DNA of 37,023 bases from contig JAFGCH010000147.1 of the NCBI GenBank assembly GCA_016932695.1, positions 1 to 37,023 of the forward strand, given 5' to 3'. Of this stretch, positions 16,181-22,166 are shown in pieces (the first letter of the stretch is position 1; each line of letters starts with the position of its first letter). The position numbers and the translations under genes were made by a program. Under the pieces are notes generated by a model. That model saw nothing but the letters and a program-made list of their open reading frames with translations, ran no database searches and had not been told where the DNA came from. The DNA comes from Acidimicrobiia bacterium. GTDB taxonomy: Bacteria; Actinomycetota; Acidimicrobiia; Spongiisociales; UBA11373.

Positions 16181-16254
16181 TACGGCCTCAGAGCGACGAC
16201 GGGGAACGGAGACGCGACCGTGGCGGAAGGGCCGGGGGGCAGACCGCAGATCAC
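16180..16254 (-). CDS. Leaderless 24-codon upstream ORF coupled to gcvPA
   Basis: GTG at 16254 lies 7 bases after a TAGTCT -10 box. The frame runs 24 codons to TAG at 16182-16180, whose G is the first base of the gcvPA GTG (TAGTG). The peptide starts MICGLPPGPSATV and ends in PVVALRP; 7 of 24 residues are proline. There is no ribosome-binding site for gcvPA, so ribosomes finishing this ORF are the likely source of gcvPA initiation. It may be only a translational relay or a regulatory leader peptide responding to elongation or release. Confidence 0.5.
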   Translation of the reverse strand: MICGLPPGPSATVASPFPVVALRP

Positions 16255-16261
16255 GGGCGCA

Positions 16262-16267
16262 AGACTA
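16262..16267 (-). promoter_or_regulatory. -10 box upstream of the gcvPA leader ORF
   Basis: TAGTCT on the minus strand, 7 bases before GTG 16254. It is the only TANNNT box correctly placed before gcvPA; no glycine-riboswitch-like structure was recognised in the 125 bases before gcvPA. Confidence 0.5.
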
Positions 16268-16304
16268 GCGGCGGGCGTCCGCTGCTCCCCCACCGCCCCG
16301 GGGC

Positions 16305-16751
16305 TCAGCCGGTCTGGGCGCCGCCCAGGCTGACCACCTGCGGCGGCCCGGGGAGGCGGGTGGGCAGAGAGATCTCACCGTCGGCCTCGGGGCCGGCAAG
16401 GCCGTACTTCACCAGCAGGTGGAGGTAGTCGCGCTGGTAGAAGACCTTGCAGCGAATCTCCGGGTAGAGGGCCCGTAGGCGCCGCACCTTGCGGTTCTTC
16501 TTGGTCACCAGCTTCTGGTTCATCGTGGTGATCTCGATGAACAGGTCCTCGTCGGGAAGGTAGAAGTCGGGGGTGAAGTAGCCGACGGGGGTGCCCGCGG
16601 CGTCGAACTCGATGGGGAACGAGCGGGGCTCGTACTCCCAGTCGATGCCGTAGAAGTCGAGGAGCCGGGCGAACTGCTCCTCGCTCTGGTGGGCGAACTC
16701 GACGGCCTGGGCCGGGGAGGCGAAATCGTCGACGGCGGAAGGCTCGGTCAC
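16305..16751 (-). CDS. PD-(D/E)XK nuclease-fold-like protein in the resR operon
   Basis: 148 residues. The pattern SEEQFARLLDFYGIDWEYEP (23-42), then YFTPDFYLPDEDLFIEITT (58-76), then KKNRKVRRLRALYP is that of VSR/restriction-like PD-(D/E)XK domains: acidic helix residue Glu24 or Glu25, Asp62 in PD, Glu73 in IEI. The catalytic lysine position (ExK) reads Glu-Ile-Thr; Lys80 or Lys84 might substitute, or the protein may be non-catalytic. The GTG start overlaps the ResR-like stop (GTGA), so the two are co-translated. It may be a DNA-binding or nucleic-acid-processing partner; exact family not recognised. Confidence 0.6.
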   Translation of the reverse strand: MTEPSAVDDFASPAQAVEFAHQSEEQFARLLDFYGIDWEYEPRSFPIEFDAAGTPVGYFTPDFYLPDEDLFIEITTMNQKLVTKKNRKVRRLRALYPEIRCKVFYQRDYLHLLVKYGLAGPEADGEISLPTRLPGPPQVVSLGGAQTG

Positions 16752-17224
16752 GCTTCGATGGGGACGGTTGCTTCGAGGAGGCGGGGCTCGGGAAACATGC
16801 GCCGCAGCTCCCCCTCGAGCTCTTCCTGCACGGGCCCTACCGCGATGCCGAAGACGCCCTGGCCGCGCCGGAAGACGTCCACGACCTCGTCGGCGCTGTG
16901 GGCGGCGTAGATGGTGGAGCCGTCGGAGAGCAGGGTGACATCGGCCAGGGGGCGCTCGCTGTGCATCTGCTCGGACAGGATGCGCATGGCCTGGCGGATC
17001 CGCTTGAGGCTCATCCCGGCATCGAGCAGCCGCTTGACGACGCGCAGCTGGACGATGTCCTGGAAGGCGTACAGGCGCTGTGAACCCGAGCCGGCGGCGG
17101 CCCTGATGCTGGGGGTCAGCAGGCCGGTACGGGCCCAGTAATCGAGCTGTCGATACGTGATACCGACGATCTTGCAGACCTGTGGGGCTCGATAGCCCGT
17201 GTCGTCCCTCACGGCGTGGCTCAC
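16748..17224 (-). CDS. MerR-family regulator (Rv1830/ResR-like)
   Basis: 158 residues. The N-terminal winged helix GYRAPQVCKIVGITYRQLDYWARTGLLTPSIRAAAGSGSQRLYAF (11-55) is MerR type, followed by LKRIRQAMRIL and a C-terminal part with the unusual TLLSDGSTIYAAHSADEVVDVF. Sequence style and position beside the DUF151 gene and the gcvP genes match mycobacterial Rv1830 (ResR), a regulator affecting growth and division. GTG 17224 has a GGGGAG too close to serve it; a second GTG at 17212 is better spaced and may be the real start. A TTGACA/TAGTTT promoter and a 14-base palindrome lie upstream, suggesting autoregulation. Confidence 0.8.
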   Translation of the reverse strand: MSHAVRDDTGYRAPQVCKIVGITYRQLDYWARTGLLTPSIRAAAGSGSQRLYAFQDIVQLRVVKRLLDAGMSLKRIRQAMRILSEQMHSERPLADVTLLSDGSTIYAAHSADEVVDVFRRGQGVFGIAVGPVQEELEGELRRMFPEPRLLEATVPIEA

Positions 17225-17276
17225 CTCCCCGCGAGCTTACACCAGCGCAATTCCGATCCCTGGAACTACCGCTGTG

Positions 17277-17306
17277 AAACTAGAGGTTTGCCCCCCAGGT
17301 TGTCAA
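17277..17306 (-). promoter_or_regulatory. Consensus-like promoter of the ResR-like gene
   Basis: Minus strand TTGACA (17301-17306), 18 bases, TAGTTT (17277-17282). A second TAAGCT box (17234-17239) lies 9 bases before GTG 17224. TTGACA is the best -35 in the window. Confidence 0.6.
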
Positions 17307-17311
17307 CAACC
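17298..17311. promoter_or_regulatory. 14-base palindrome overlapping the -35, with DnaA-box-like neighbours
   Basis: GGTTGT-CA-ACAACC: six-base arms around a two-base centre, covering the TTGACA element. TTGTCAACA (17301-17309) and TGTGGAAAA (17315-17323) each differ by one base from DnaA-box forms. It may be a MerR-type operator (autorepression) or a DnaA-binding region. Confidence 0.4.
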
Positions 17312-17382
17312 CCTGTGGAAAACTCGGTCGCGCGGAAGATGTCGATCGAGGGCCGAGTCACGGCTGGGGGGCGAGCGGAGGC

Positions 17383-17874
17383 TCAGCCGGAATCGAAATC
17401 CTCTGGGGTGACCGTGTCGAGGAAGTTGCGAAAGCGGGCCACCTCGTCTTCCTCTTCCTCCTCGTCGCGAATCTCGACCCCGGATTCCTCGAGCACTTGC
17501 GGGGCAACAAAGATCGGCGACCCGGTGCGGGCCGCCAGGGCGATGGCGTCCGAAGGCCGGGACGAGACCACGATCTCCTCACCGTCGCGGCTGAGCACCA
17601 GGTCGGCGTAGTAGATGCCGTCGCGCATCTCGGTCACCACTACCCGCTGCACCGTGGCATCGAGCGCCTCGAGGGAAAGCCGAAGCAGGTCATGGGTCAG
17701 CGGCCGCTGCGGCCGCACCCCCTCGAGAGCGAAGGCGATGGCGGTCGCCTCCCCCGCCCCGATCCAGATGGGCAGGTAGCGTGTACCGGCCACCTCCTTG
17801 AGGAGCACAATCGGCTGGTTGCTGGGCAGCTCGATGCGCACTCCGACCAGTTCCACCGGGACGTGGTCGCTCAT
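17383..17874 (-). CDS. Bifunctional nuclease family (DUF151) protein
   Basis: 163 residues; homologue of mycobacterial Rv1829. The DUF151 core (about 6-125) shows VGVRIELPSNQPIVLLKEVAGTRYLPIWIGAGEATAIAFALEG and VVSSRPSDAIALAARTGSPIFV, the two most conserved family segments. A very acidic linker (about 136-143) and short tail follow. The family is named for reported RNase/DNase activity; its role in bacteria is unclear. The ATG start overlaps the hpt stop (ATGA), making it the last gene of the garA-ftsR-dac-hpt unit; a non-coding gap of about 160 bases with a promoter follows. Confidence 0.9.
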   Translation of the reverse strand: MSDHVPVELVGVRIELPSNQPIVLLKEVAGTRYLPIWIGAGEATAIAFALEGVRPQRPLTHDLLRLSLEALDATVQRVVVTEMRDGIYYADLVLSRDGEEIVVSSRPSDAIALAARTGSPIFVAPQVLEESGVEIRDEEEEEDEVARFRNFLDTVTPEDFDSG

Positions 17875-18473
17875 GCGATCACCTTATCACCGGGTTCACC
17901 GAAAGCGGCACGGGTGGCCTGCTCTGGGTCGAGGCGGAAGGCGGCCAGGTCGAGCACGGCCCAGAGCCCGGGCAGGTTGCGGTAGCGGCCCTCCCAGTCG
18001 AGCCCGTAGCCGAGCAGGAACTCGTCGCCTACCTCGAATCCCCGGTAGCGGAGGGGGACGTCCACGATCCGCCGGGTGCGCTTGTCGAGCAGGGTGACGG
18101 TGGCCAGGGAGGCGGGCTGTCGGGTTTCGAGGAGACCCAGGAGGTAGGAGAGGGTGAGCCCGGTGTCCACGATGTCCTCCACCAGGAGCACATGGCGCCC
18201 GGAGATGGAAGTAGCGCTGTCCACCGCGATGCCCACCCGGCCTTCCGACCCGAAGCGGGTGAGGCTGAGAAAGTCGATGTCGATGCGGGGGGGCAGCTGC
18301 CTCCCGAGGTCCGCGAGGAAGGGCACCGCCCCCTTCAGCACGCCGAGGAGGACCGGGTTCTTGCCGGCATAGTCCTCGCGAATGGCGGCGGCCAGGTCGG
18401 TGAGCCGCCGGGCGATCGCTGCCGGTGAGACCACCTGGGTGAGCACGGCGGGTGAGGGCGTGCCGCGGCCCAC
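17871..18473 (-). CDS. hpt: Hypoxanthine phosphoribosyltransferase
   Basis: 200 residues from GTG 18473. It converts hypoxanthine/guanine plus PRPP to IMP/GMP. Motifs: NPVLLGVLKGAVPFLADL (about 39-56), LTRFGSEG flexible loop, the PRPP-binding VLLVEDIVDTGLTLSYL (about 95-111), VTLLDKRTRR and VGDEFLLGYGLD. The start at 18473 is preferred over GTG 18446 because GGGAGG lies 9 bases upstream and it overlaps the carboxypeptidase stop (TAGTG). In many actinobacteria hpt sits beside tilS/ftsH; its place in this cluster is different. Confidence 0.9.
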   Translation of the reverse strand: MGRGTPSPAVLTQVVSPAAIARRLTDLAAAIREDYAGKNPVLLGVLKGAVPFLADLGRQLPPRIDIDFLSLTRFGSEGRVGIAVDSATSISGRHVLLVEDIVDTGLTLSYLLGLLETRQPASLATVTLLDKRTRRIVDVPLRYRGFEVGDEFLLGYGLDWEGRYRNLPGLWAVLDLAAFRLDPEQATRAAFGEPGDKVIA

Positions 18474-19522
18474 TAGCGCTCGCCTCCCAGCAGGGCCGGC
18501 AGCAGATCGCGCAGTGCGGTGGCCAGGGCGCTCTCCGCCGGGCTCAGCGGCGCCGTGGTGTCGGGTCGCCGGCCGTCGTCGAGCGGGCCCGCCGCTTGCA
18601 GCCGTGCTCGCCTCCAGGCCGGCCACTCCGCCAGTTCGTCCAGGTGGGTGCCGAAGGCGTAGAAGTGGTCCTGGGGGCCGAGGATACGCCCCGCGTAGGC
18701 CATGAGGTCGGCGGTCTCCGCCATGTGGTCGGGTGATCCCATCACCACCCCGACGAACTCGTCGTGGGCCAGAGCCGCGTATGAGAGGAGCACCTCGCCG
18801 GCGTTCGCCGTGTCGCCCGTCTTCAGCCCCAGCACCCCGGGGAAGGTCCCCAGCAGCCGGTTGGTGTTGCGCACTTCCATGACCCGGCCCCCCGGGGTGA
18901 AGGTGATGAACTTGAGGCGAGTGAGGCGGGTGAGGCGCGGCTCCTGGATGGCGGCGGTGGCCAGGCGGATGAGGTCGCGGGCCGACGACACGTGGCCGCT
19001 GGCGTCGAGGCCGTGGGGGTTCTCGAAGTGCGTGTTCGTCATGCCCAGGTCCGCCGCCTTCTGGTTCATCAGAGCGACGAAGGACTCCAACGACCCAGCG
19101 GTGTGCTCGGCGAGCGCGGCGGCGGCACAGTTGTCCGAATACACCAGCATGTCGGCCATGAGGGCCTCGACCGTCCACACTTCCCCCTGGTAGACCTTCT
19201 GCTGGCCCGTGTAGCCGATTGGGGTGCTCGCCGCCCGGGCGCTGATGGTCACCTCCTGGTCGGGCTCGATCCCCTGCTCGATCACGACCAGCGCCGTCAT
19301 CACCTTGGTCACCGAGGCGGGGGCCCGGACCTCATCGGCATCGGCAGCCCAGACCAGGGCGGCTTCGTCGACCGAGTACAGCGCCCAGGACCTGGCGGAG
19401 AGGATCGGGGGTTCGTGTGCCGGGAACGCGGCTATGGGCAGCGGGGGCAAGTCGGCTCCCAGCGGGTTCAGGGAGGCCAGGGGGAGCCCCAACGCAAGCA
19501 GCAGAGCGGCCAGGGCGGGCAA
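18473..19522 (-). CDS. D-alanyl-D-alanine carboxypeptidase (S11 penicillin-binding protein)
   Basis: 349 residues. It trims the terminal D-Ala of peptidoglycan side chains outside the membrane. The three active-site motifs are present: SVTK (about 69-72), SDN (about 128-130) and KTG (about 235-237), with SSARDLIRLA and FENPHGLDASGH typical of DacF/DacB types. The start must be at or after TTG 19522, because an in-frame TGA (the ftsR stop) lies two codons upstream. The N-terminal 20 residues are hydrophobic (LPALAALLLALGLPLASL) but lack positive charge, an odd signal sequence. No C-terminal membrane anchor is evident. Fourth-from-end logic of the operon ties wall trimming to FtsR and GarA. Confidence 0.85.
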   Translation of the reverse strand: MPALAALLLALGLPLASLNPLGADLPPLPIAAFPAHEPPILSARSWALYSVDEAALVWAADADEVRAPASVTKVMTALVVIEQGIEPDQEVTISARAASTPIGYTGQQKVYQGEVWTVEALMADMLVYSDNCAAAALAEHTAGSLESFVALMNQKAADLGMTNTHFENPHGLDASGHVSSARDLIRLATAAIQEPRLTRLTRLKFITFTPGGRVMEVRNTNRLLGTFPGVLGLKTGDTANAGEVLLSYAALAHDEFVGVVMGSPDHMAETADLMAYAGRILGPQDHFYAFGTHLDELAEWPAWRRARLQAAGPLDDGRRPDTTAPLSPAESALATALRDLLPALLGGER

Positions 19523-19525
19523 CGG

Positions 19526-20221
19526 TCAGGCCCCCAGCAGTTCCCGCAGCCGGGAGCGAACGACGGCATCCTGCAAGTCGCGCGCCGCCTGGGCGCAGTC
19601 GGCGAGCACCTCCGCGGCCTGGCGGCGGCCGGCGGGGGTGCGGTGTCGCAGGAGGGGACCGGTGAGCTGCGAGAGGAGGTCGACCTCGCGATGCGAGGCC
19701 AGGCACAGCGACTTGACATGGCGCGGCTCCAGGCCGCGAGAGACGAGGCGCTGGGCGGCGCGGGCTACTGCAGCGTCGTCCTCCCCGAAGGTGGGCTCGT
19801 CGTCGGCCCCACGCCGGCGATCGAGCACCCCGTGTTCCACGAGGCGATGCACCAGCTCCAGCGGCACTCCGGCGGCCCGGGCCAAGTCGTCGGCAGTCAT
19901 GCGGGCCTTGCCCCCGGCAAAGTAGGCCTCGGGGAGGGGGCCGGCGGCCGGCGACACCGTTGGCTCCTCGCCCCGCTCCCACGCGGCCAGCTTGGCCTTG
20001 ATCACCTTCAGCGGTAGGAAGTGATCTCGCTGCTGGCGGAGGATGTAGCGAACTCGCTCGACGTCGGGGGCGCGGAACTGGCGGTACCCCGCCGAACTGC
20101 GCGCCGGGCGGATGAGGCTCTGAGATTCCAGGAAGCGCAACTTGGAGATGGTGATGTCGGGGAACTCCTCGTGGAGGAGTTCGATCACCTCGCCGATGGA
20201 AAGGGCCCGGCGTTCGCTCAT
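19526..20221 (-). CDS. ftsR: MerR-family regulator FtsR (Rv1828-like)
   Basis: 231 residues. The N-terminal MerR helix (LSIGEVIELLHEEFPDITISKLRFLESQSLIRPARSSAGYRQF, 7-49) has the FPDITISKLRFLE signature of Rv1828/FtsR. A linker follows, then a C-terminal domain with a second helix-turn-helix-like part (MTADDLARAAGVPLELVHRLVEHGVL) and ending RSRLRELLGA. In Corynebacterium the homologue activates ftsZ; here the same role is inferred. The ATG overlaps the FHA-gene stop (ATGA), and the next gene starts 3 bases after its stop, so garA, ftsR and the carboxypeptidase gene are tightly coupled. Confidence 0.88.
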   Translation of the reverse strand: MSERRALSIGEVIELLHEEFPDITISKLRFLESQSLIRPARSSAGYRQFRAPDVERVRYILRQQRDHFLPLKVIKAKLAAWERGEEPTVSPAAGPLPEAYFAGGKARMTADDLARAAGVPLELVHRLVEHGVLDRRRGADDEPTFGEDDAAVARAAQRLVSRGLEPRHVKSLCLASHREVDLLSQLTGPLLRHRTPAGRRQAAEVLADCAQAARDLQDAVVRSRLRELLGA

Positions 20222-20652
20222 GCCCCGCGCGCCACGACGAGGTGAAAGCGGCCGATGATGACCTCGTCACCGGGGCTCAGGGGAGCCTCCTCGATGCGCT
20301 TGCCGTTGACGTAGGTGCCGTTGGTTGAACCCAGGTCCTCCACCAGCAGCCGACCTTGGCGCACGTGGAAGGCGGCGTGGTGGCGGGAGACCGTGATGTC
20401 GTCGAGGAAGAGGGCGGCCGCCGTGTTGCGCCCTGCCTCGTGGCTTCCCTGCCCCAAGTGCCAGTGGGCCCCGCGCAGCGGGCCATCGGTAGCCACCAGG
20501 GCGAAACCCTCGAGCCCGGGGATGCCGGCAGCCGCCTCGCGTGCCCGGATGCGGCGCGCTTCGTCGACCGGGTCGTAGGTCAGGGTGGCGTCTGCCTCCC
20601 CTTCCGGTATCGGCAACGGGTCATCCTGGCTGGGGTCGCGCCGCGGGGTCAT
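20218..20652 (-). CDS. garA: FHA-domain protein, GarA/OdhI-like
   Basis: 144 residues. The C-terminal FHA domain has EAGRNTAAALFLDDITVSRHHAAFHV and VEDLGSTNGTYVNGKRI (about 72-120), all the phosphothreonine-contacting residues of the family. The N-terminus is flexible; threonines in TLTYDP (about 23-28) stand where GarA/OdhI have the ETTSVF phosphosite, but the motif differs. GarA-type proteins inhibit 2-oxoglutarate dehydrogenase and affect glutamate metabolism depending on Ser/Thr-kinase phosphorylation. The start is ATG 20652: a TACCAT box lies exactly 7 bases upstream and overlaps the other candidate ATG (20661). Neighbour ftsR matches the Rv1827-Rv1828 order. Confidence 0.85.
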   Translation of the reverse strand: MTPRRDPSQDDPLPIPEGEADATLTYDPVDEARRIRAREAAAGIPGLEGFALVATDGPLRGAHWHLGQGSHEAGRNTAAALFLDDITVSRHHAAFHVRQGRLLVEDLGSTNGTYVNGKRIEEAPLSPGDEVIIGRFHLVVARGA

Positions 20653-20659
20653 CGCCGTC

Positions 20660-20665
20660 ATGGTA
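20660..20665 (-). promoter_or_regulatory. -10 box of a leaderless promoter for the garA unit
   Basis: TACCAT on the minus strand, 7 bases, ATG 20652. It decides between two in-frame ATGs. Confidence 0.55.
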
Positions 20666-20703
20666 GCCCACGAGGCCTCGAACCCTCGAGAGAAGGTCGA
20701 GAG

Positions 20704-20720
20704 CCGCCCGCGTCGGGCGG
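20704..20720. terminator. GC hairpin after gcvH
   Basis: Arms CCGCCCG and CGGGCGG with loop CGT, 20 bases after the gcvH stop and before the garA promoter; a plausible intrinsic terminator without T-tract. Confidence 0.4.
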
Positions 20721-20739
20721 GCCGGGCAGCGGGTGGTCT

Positions 20740-21120
20740 CTACTGTCCGGTGAGGGCCCGGTAGGCGGCGGCGTCGAGCAGGTTCTCGATGGCCCCGGGA
20801 TCGTCGGGGGCAATGAGCGCGAACCATCCCTTGCCGTAGGGGTCGTCGTTGACCCACTGGGTGTTGGCGGGCAGCGCCTCGTTGATCGCGTCCACGATGC
20901 CGTCCATGGGGGCATAGACCTCGGCCACCGACTTGGTGGAGTCGATGTCGGCGATGGTATCGCCGGCGGCGACCCGGCGGCCCACCTCGGGGAGGCGGAC
21001 GAAGACCACCTCTCCCAGGGCCTCCTGGGCGTAGTCCGTGATGCCGAGGCGTACTCCCGATGCTTCAAGGAGAGCCCACTCGTGTTGGTCGGTGTAGCGG
21101 CGGTCCTCGGGGATGTCCAA
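20740..21120 (-). CDS. gcvH: Glycine cleavage system H protein
   Basis: 126 residues. Lipoyl carrier that shuttles the aminomethyl group among P, T and L proteins. It opens MDIPEDRRYTDQHEWALLE; GITDYAQEALGEVVFVRLPEVG (27-48) and the lipoyl lysine Lys63 in IADIDSTKSVAEVYAP are typical, and NEALPANTQWVNDDPYGKGWF completes the fold. The TTG start at 21120 is well supported by AGGAGG six bases upstream; the longer open frame is not coding. It lies 20 bases after pgsA and begins the stretch matching Rv1826-Rv1828. Confidence 0.95.
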   Translation of the reverse strand: MDIPEDRRYTDQHEWALLEASGVRLGITDYAQEALGEVVFVRLPEVGRRVAAGDTIADIDSTKSVAEVYAPMDGIVDAINEALPANTQWVNDDPYGKGWFALIAPDDPGAIENLLDAAAYRALTGQ

Positions 21121-21140
21121 CCCGCTCCTCCTGATCGGCG

Positions 21141-21710
21141 TCAGGGGGAGGATACCGAGGCCGCCCGCCGGCGCGCCGCCACGGCGTCGACGAAGTACTG
21201 CACCCCCACGGCGTAGTAGAGGATCAGACCGGGCACCACCACCGCCCAGGCCCACCAGATGAAGAAGGGGTGGTCGAAGCCGGCGTAGACGTAGAAGGAG
21301 CCGATGGCCGAGTAGAGAGAGAAGGTGGCCACCTTGCCGAGGTAGCGGACCTCGAGGCGAACCTTCCAGCGCCAGGCCGCGATCACCGCGCCCACGGCAA
21401 TGACCGACTCCCGGACTACGAGCGCCAGGGCTACCGGCCAGGGCAGCACGCCGGCCACCCACCCGCCGATGACCGCCGCGGTGATGGCGAGGCGGTCGGC
21501 GATCGGGTCGAGCATCTTCCCCAGTTCGGACACTTGATTCAGGCGCCGGGCCAGGTATCCATCCACCCAGTCGGTGCCGCCGATGCCGCCCAATAGGAGC
21601 CCGGCAGCCAGGGGTTGGTCCGCCCCGAACAGCAGCCATAGGAAGAGCGGCACCAGGGCCAGGCGCAGGGCCGACACCAGATTGGGGATGGTGAGGACAC
21701 GCCGGCTCAC
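21141..21710 (-). CDS. CDP-alcohol phosphatidyltransferase (PgsA-like)
   Basis: 189 residues, membrane protein with about five hydrophobic helices. The CDP-alcohol signature DWVDGYLARRLNQVSELGKM followed by LDPIADR fits Dx2DGx2ARx8Gx3Dx3D exactly (about 47-72). MSRRVLTIPNLVSALRLALVPLFLWLL at the N-terminus is typical of phosphatidylglycerophosphate synthases. The substrate is probably glycerol-3-phosphate, by position and similarity to mycobacterial pgsA2 (Rv1822), but cardiolipin-synthase-type use cannot be excluded. The GTG start overlaps the previous stop (GTGA). Confidence 0.85.
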   Translation of the reverse strand: MSRRVLTIPNLVSALRLALVPLFLWLLFGADQPLAAGLLLGGIGGTDWVDGYLARRLNQVSELGKMLDPIADRLAITAAVIGGWVAGVLPWPVALALVVRESVIAVGAVIAAWRWKVRLEVRYLGKVATFSLYSAIGSFYVYAGFDHPFFIWWAWAVVVPGLILYYAVGVQYFVDAVAARRRAASVSSP

Positions 21711-22114
21711 GGCGCCTGCCTCACCCGGAAGGCGATACGACCCAGCTCCTCTTCCTCGTGCTCCACGATGAACACGTAGCCGCCGGGCTGGGCAAAGCGC
21801 ACCCCGAAGAAGGGGACCACCAGCGGCACCAGGCTGGAGGCTCCCGCCGGCAAGGTCGGCGGGGCGCCCACCCGCAGCGTGGCTCGCGACTCGACTTCCA
21901 GCGGGGTGCCGTCCTCGTCGAGGAGCCGGATGGAGAGCGCCAGGTCTCGATTGCGGTCGGATGGCCCGACTTCGGCTACCAGCACCACCATGATCTGGCG
22001 CACCGCGGCCGGGAAGGCGGCGGCGTTGATGCCGTCGAAAGCCCCGCCCAGGACGTAGAGCCGCCCGGCCGCCACCTGGGCGGAGTCGGCGAGCATGGCC
22101 ACTGTGAGCCGCAC
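21707..22114 (-). CDS. DUF6941-like conserved protein
   Basis: 135 residues. The N-terminus MRLTVAMLADSAQVAAGRLYVLGGAFDGI matches the pattern of a conserved actinobacterial family (DUF6941 by memory), predicted beta-rich and cytoplasmic; VPLVVPFFGVRFAQPGGYVFIVEHEEEELGRI near the end resembles an immunoglobulin-like strand pair. Function unknown. The GTG start lies 8 bases after TACCCT, so it is the leaderless first gene of the unit with pgsA and gcvH, and it diverges from the radical SAM gene. Confidence 0.65.
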   Translation of the reverse strand: MRLTVAMLADSAQVAAGRLYVLGGAFDGINAAAFPAAVRQIMVVLVAEVGPSDRNRDLALSIRLLDEDGTPLEVESRATLRVGAPPTLPAGASSLVPLVVPFFGVRFAQPGGYVFIVEHEEEELGRIAFRVRQAP

Positions 22115-22122
22115 AATGCATG

Positions 22123-22128
22123 AGGGTA
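22123..22128 (-). promoter_or_regulatory. -10 box of the DUF6941-pgsA-gcvH unit
   Basis: TACCCT on the minus strand, 8 bases before GTG 22114. A TACCCT on the plus strand at 22173-22178 faces the other way, 6 bases before GTG 22185 in the radical SAM gene. Confidence 0.45.
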
Positions 22129-22166
22129 GCCGCCGCCTTGGGCACCTCGTCGGAGCGGACCCGCCG

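Noticed and set aside
16181-16304. Glycine riboswitch before gcvPA
   Set aside because: No conserved core or tandem aptamer was visible; the leader holds the small ORF instead.
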